Assembly (NCBI RefSeq): GCF_034119865.1 | Contig: NZ_CP139421.1 | Location: 1-64,000, forward strand | Direction of reading: 5' to 3' | DNA: 64,000 nucleotides | Source: Algoriphagus sp. NG3 | GTDB lineage: Bacteria; Bacteroidota; Bacteroidia; Cytophagales; Cyclobacteriaceae | Part shown: positions 60,851-64,000 of the stretch, piece by piece | Position numbering within the stretch: the first letter of the stretch is position 1 | How the letters are laid out: each line of letters begins with the position of its first letter | Notes under the pieces: generated by a model | Database searches by the model: none | Seen by the model: only the letters and a program-made list of their open reading frames with translations | Told to the model about the DNA's origin: nothing | Translations under genes and position numbers: made by a program

Positions 60851-61008
60851 AGTGTCGGCTCTTAAATCTAATGTCTTGAGTCTAATACCTTATCCTTCCT
60901 CTCCACTTAATATTCCAAAAAATCACCAGTATGTTCATTTTCGCACGTTTTTGTGCGTTATTTTTCTGTTAACACCGAATATTGTTCGTTATTGATACGC
61001 AGGAAACT

Positions 61009-61056
61009 TTTGACAGGCTAAAAGTTTCTGTAATTTTGCATCGGAAAATTACAGAA
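61009..61056 (+). promoter_or_regulatory. Promoter and palindromic operator of the tetR-tolC efflux operon
   Basis: TTTG (61009-61012), 18 bp, then TAATTTTG (61031-61038) fits the Bacteroidota promoter. A perfect inverted repeat with 12-bp arms, TTCTGTAATTTT (61026-61037) and AAAATTACAGAA (61045-61056), spaced by 7 bp, covers the -7 box and the start site. It ends 11 bp before the tetR start codon. It is very likely the site through which the regulator represses its own operon. Confidence 0.75.
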
Positions 61057-61067
61057 GATATGATTAA

Positions 61068-61679
61068 ATGAGGGAAAAGATTTTACAGGTAGCCAGTGAG
61101 CAATTTAGTCAATATGGCATACGGGCTATTACCATGGAGGATATAGCACGCTTGGCAGGGATTTCAAAAAAGACCATTTACCAAGAATTTATGGACAAAA
61201 AGCAGCTTGTGAAAGAGGCTTTTTCTGTGGCCTTAAGAGAAGATCAGGAAACGCTTAAAAAGATAATGAGTGGGGAGGATGGGGTCATTGAGCATTTAGT
61301 CCATACGTCCAAAATGGTAAGAGAGCGTTTGGCTACTTTGAATCCGATGGTTCTGCTGGAGATCCAAAAGTATTTTCCGGAAGTGTGGGAAATGTTCAAT
61401 GAGTTTAAAGATGAAATTATTGTGACAGATATCGTCAACGTGATTGAAAAAGGCAAGAGGCTTGGCTACTTTCGTCCTGAAATCAATGCGAAAATTCTGG
61501 CAAATATGAGGATTGATCAGATCAGGTCTGCCATGAACCCGGCAAACTTTATTAGAACGGATTATAATCTTGCCACACTTCATGTGGAGATGCTGGATCA
61601 TTTCTTACATGGGATTTTTACCGAAAAAGGAAGGAAAGCCTATTTAGATAAAGTGACCAGGACCAGCGCATCCAGGTAA
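61068..61679 (+). CDS. TetR/AcrR-family transcriptional repressor of the efflux operon
   Basis: A 203-residue regulator. The N-terminal helix-turn-helix spans residues ~1-48 (ILQVASEQFSQYGIRAITMEDIARLAGI, then SKKTIYQEFMDKKQLV). The rest is an all-helical ligand-binding domain. It is the first gene of an operon with tolC (51-bp gap) and an RND adaptor gene, so it probably represses the pump and is released by a pump substrate. The operator at 61026-61056 overlaps its own promoter. Confidence 0.9.
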   Translation: MREKILQVASEQFSQYGIRAITMEDIARLAGISKKTIYQEFMDKKQLVKEAFSVALREDQETLKKIMSGEDGVIEHLVHTSKMVRERLATLNPMVLLEIQKYFPEVWEMFNEFKDEIIVTDIVNVIEKGKRLGYFRPEINAKILANMRIDQIRSAMNPANFIRTDYNLATLHVEMLDHFLHGIFTEKGRKAYLDKVTRTSASR

Positions 61680-61730
61680 TGGAATCCCTAAAAAATATAA
61701 TTAGAGAACAGATAATTTTTAGATAACATC

Positions 61731-63131
61731 ATGCTTAAACAGAAGATTTATATAGTGCTTATACTAGTCCTAGGCTTAGCAGGAAGGGAAGCTATAGCGC
61801 AGGAAGCTCCGCCTAGGGAGACTTTAGAGCTTAATTTTAAAGAAACTCTGGAGTTTGCCCTCGAAAACAACGTCGATGCGAAAAATGCAAGGCTGGAAGT
61901 CCTGGTCTCACAGACTACGGTGAAGGAAGAGACAGCGGCTGGACTGCCTCAGGTGAACGGTACTTATGCTTTTAATTACAATCCGGCTGTCCAAGTGATG
62001 ATTGTACCAAATGAACCTCCATTTGGTGATCCGACTAATCCTTCTGAAGTCATACCTATCCGTTTAGGGTTGGCATATTCCAGCAATTTAGGAGTGACGG
62101 TCACCCAGATGATTTTTGACGGGTCTTTCTTTATCGGATTGAGAGCAGCCAAGACTTACAAATCCCTCACGGAGTATGACCGCATCAAGGTGGAAAACGA
62201 TGTGATCGAAAATGTGAAAAAGGCGTATTTCGGCGTATTGGTGAACGCAGAGCGAATCAAACTCTCGGAATCAAACCTGGCTAGGATAGATTCTCTGCTG
62301 GAAGAGACCACGGCGATGTATGAGGCTGGATTCTCCGAGAAAATCGACGTATCCCGGATCAAGGTGCAGCGTAACAACACCTTCTCCCAGTATGAACGCA
62401 GTAAAACTGCCTATGAGATTTCCAAGCAGCTTCTCAAAATACAGATGGGTCTGCCAGAATCCTATGATATTGTCATCACCGAAACACTACGTGAACTGAA
62501 TCCTGAGCAGGAATTGAACGAATTGCTTAACCTAGAAGGAATGCATAGAGTGGAAAAGGATCAGTTAAACACAAATATTGAGTTGACCGGTTTGGATCTC
62601 AGAAACAACACAGCCCAGTATATGCCTACCTTGAATTTCAGTGGGAATTTCACGAGGACAGGCGGTAGTGATGCATTTGGGACTATTTTTAATGAGGCTA
62701 ATTGGTTTAGCTCATCTATGTTGGGAGTTACCTTGAATATTCCGATTTTTGACGGTTTTTCTAAAAGTGCCAGAATCCAACGAAACAGAATACAACTGAG
62801 GCAGCTGGAAAACCAAAAGTTCTTTTTGGACCAAAACATAGAGTTGGAGGTTTTCCAAGCCAAGCAAAATCTTGCCAATGACATCAAGGTGCTGAAGGTG
62901 CAGAGAGAAAGTATGGAGCTGGCCCAAGAAGTATATGACATGTCCAAGATCAAATATAATGAAGGTGTAGGGTCAAACTTCGAAGTAGTGGAAGCGGATT
63001 CTGACCTGATCGAAGCAGAAATAAATTACCTGAGTGCCTTATACGATGGGTTGATCTCCAAAGTAGATCTGGAGAAAGCCCTGGGTATAATTCACGAAGG
63101 CTTGGACAAACCAGCTATTCCTACTAGATAA
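61731..63131 (+). CDS. TolC-family outer membrane efflux protein
   Basis: A 466-residue outer membrane channel-tunnel. A signal peptide ends near AIAQEA. Two TolC-type repeats are visible: the first with ETLEFALENNVDAKNARLEV, the second ending in VYDMSKIKYNEGVGSNFEVVEADSDL. It would form the exit duct for the inner-membrane pump fed by the adaptor encoded 26 bp downstream. The pump itself is beyond the window. Confidence 0.93.
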   Translation: MLKQKIYIVLILVLGLAGREAIAQEAPPRETLELNFKETLEFALENNVDAKNARLEVLVSQTTVKEETAAGLPQVNGTYAFNYNPAVQVMIVPNEPPFGDPTNPSEVIPIRLGLAYSSNLGVTVTQMIFDGSFFIGLRAAKTYKSLTEYDRIKVENDVIENVKKAYFGVLVNAERIKLSESNLARIDSLLEETTAMYEAGFSEKIDVSRIKVQRNNTFSQYERSKTAYEISKQLLKIQMGLPESYDIVITETLRELNPEQELNELLNLEGMHRVEKDQLNTNIELTGLDLRNNTAQYMPTLNFSGNFTRTGGSDAFGTIFNEANWFSSSMLGVTLNIPIFDGFSKSARIQRNRIQLRQLENQKFFLDQNIELEVFQAKQNLANDIKVLKVQRESMELAQEVYDMSKIKYNEGVGSNFEVVEADSDLIEAEINYLSALYDGLISKVDLEKALGIIHEGLDKPAIPTR

Positions 63132-63157
63132 TTTTAATAACTACTGATAAAAAACAT

Positions 63158-64000
63158 ATGAAGTTCGCTTATAAATTTTTCCCCCTACTCGTCCTGACTT
63201 TAGCAGCAGTTTCTTGTGCTACTGAAGAAGGAGTGGATGCCAAAAAAGCTGAATTGGACAAGCTTAAAGCTGAGGCTCACGAAATTAGTACAAAAATAAC
63301 TGAGCTTGAGACAGAGCTGGTTCAGCTAGATCCGGAGTTTGCGAAGCAAAACCAAAAATCCCTGCTTGTCACCACGGTGCAGGCCAAAAAAGGGCAGTTT
63401 GACCACTATGTAGAAGTGACAGGATCTGTGTTGTCCAAGAAGAATGTCATCATCAGTTCTGAGACTGCCGGAAGAATCCTGGAGATACCTGCAAGTGAAG
63501 GGCAGCAGGTCGCTAAGGGCGCCATATTGGCCAGAATAGATGCTGAAAGCATTCAAAACAGTATAGATGAGCTCCAGAATTCACTGGATCTAGCTACTAC
63601 CTTATTTGAGAAACAAGAGCGTCTGTGGAATCAGCAGATCGGTACAGAGGTACAGTATCTGGAAGCCAAAAACAGAAAGGAAGGACTCGAAAGAAATCTG
63701 GCATCTGCCCGAACTAATCTGGATAAGACAGTAGTGAGAGCGCCGTTTTCAGGCACTATAGAATCTGTGGAGGTGAGATTGGGGGAATTGGTACAGCCGG
63801 GTATGTCTATGTTCCAGTTTGTGGGAGAAAGTGATCTGTTCATCGAAGCGGATATCTCGGAAAGCTACGTAGGGGTATTGGGTAAAGGAGATTCTGTAAA
63901 CGTGAACTTCCCTTCTATCAATAAGGACTTGGCAACAAAAGTGTCCTCAGTGGGAGCGATCATAAATCCCGACAATAGGACTTTTAAAGTAGAGGTGTTT
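63158..64000 (+). CDS. RND efflux periplasmic adaptor (HlyD-like), partial at window end
   Basis: Open from ATG 63158 to the window edge (281 codons, no stop). A lipoprotein signal ends in lipobox VSC (C20). An acidic/Lys-rich coiled coil follows (residues ~30-58), then the biotinyl-lipoyl-like half VEVTGSVLSKKNVIISSETAGR and GQQVAKGAILARID, a helical hairpin, and the second lipoyl half TVVRAPFSGTIESVEVRLGELV with a beta-barrel beginning. It links the RND pump (expected next) to the TolC protein. The coiled N-terminal insertion before the first lipoyl motif is typical of the Bacteroidota adaptors. Confidence 0.92.
   Translation, partial: MKFAYKFFPLLVLTLAAVSCATEEGVDAKKAELDKLKAEAHEISTKITELETELVQLDPEFAKQNQKSLLVTTVQAKKGQFDHYVEVTGSVLSKKNVIISSETAGRILEIPASEGQQVAKGAILARIDAESIQNSIDELQNSLDLATTLFEKQERLWNQQIGTEVQYLEAKNRKEGLERNLASARTNLDKTVVRAPFSGTIESVEVRLGELVQPGMSMFQFVGESDLFIEADISESYVGVLGKGDSVNVNFPSINKDLATKVSSVGAIINPDNRTFKVEVF

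Noticed and set aside
60768..60995. 75-codon frame downstream of tRNA-Pro
   Set aside because: Mostly repeat sequence with no domain.

Overview
The window looks like chromosomal DNA from a Bacteroidota bacterium of the Cytophagales type, probably a relative of Algoriphagus/Cyclobacteriaceae. The evidence is a SusC/SusD pair, STN-type TonB-dependent receptors, DUF4249 and DUF6600 proteins, promoters of the TTTG-N18/19-TAnnTTTG type, and many short palindromic repeats. The sequence starts exactly at the ATG of dnaA, so the contig was probably rotated to that gene. The genus is inferred from protein style only; there is no rRNA here.

1-34 kb is mostly core genome. It holds dnaA; a degenerate HI0074/HEPN-like protein; a SusC/SusD nutrient-uptake pair closed by a clear terminator; a TonB receptor-DUF4249-secreted protein operon; an HtrA protease; dxr-rseP with a start/stop overlap; two surface proteins; the AAA+ proteases lon and hslU; an SDR; SixA; a cold-shock protein; a large MscS channel; a second HtrA; a serine hydrolase; and a DUF6600 protein. 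Two MITE-like elements (12.41-12.68 kb and 32.55-32.68 kb) sit between convergent genes.

34.7-41 kb is a transition zone: beta-carbonic anhydrase, a Crp-like protein lacking its DNA-binding domain, a quinone reductase, a complete Crp/Fnr regulator, a truncated gene copy joined to a stray 92-bp piece of purL, and a two-gene operon with an HExxH protein.

41-51 kb is an accessory hotspot full of REP-like hairpins. It contains a compact operon (a HEPN-like protein plus two tandem paralogous small proteins) that I cannot assign to a named system, a porin, an orphan 427-aa gene, HicAB with a palindromic operator, a REP-associated (RAYT) Y1 transposase next to its likely REP sequences, and a ~500-bp duplication carrying an XRE regulator whose first copy is truncated.

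51-56.1 kb is an AT-rich three-gene operon on the minus strand whose architecture matches the anti-phage Detocs system: a large sensor with a kinase-type ATPase end (DtcA), a lone receiver (DtcB), and a receiver fused to a nucleoside-phosphorylase-like effector (DtcC). Both junctions are 4-bp ATGA overlaps. This is the most notable system in the window.

56.3-64 kb returns to core-like genes: purL flanked by inverted repeats, tRNA-Pro(GGG) flanked by a repeat family, then a TetR-TolC-RND adaptor efflux operon whose promoter carries a perfect 12-bp-arm operator. The adaptor gene runs off the end of the window.
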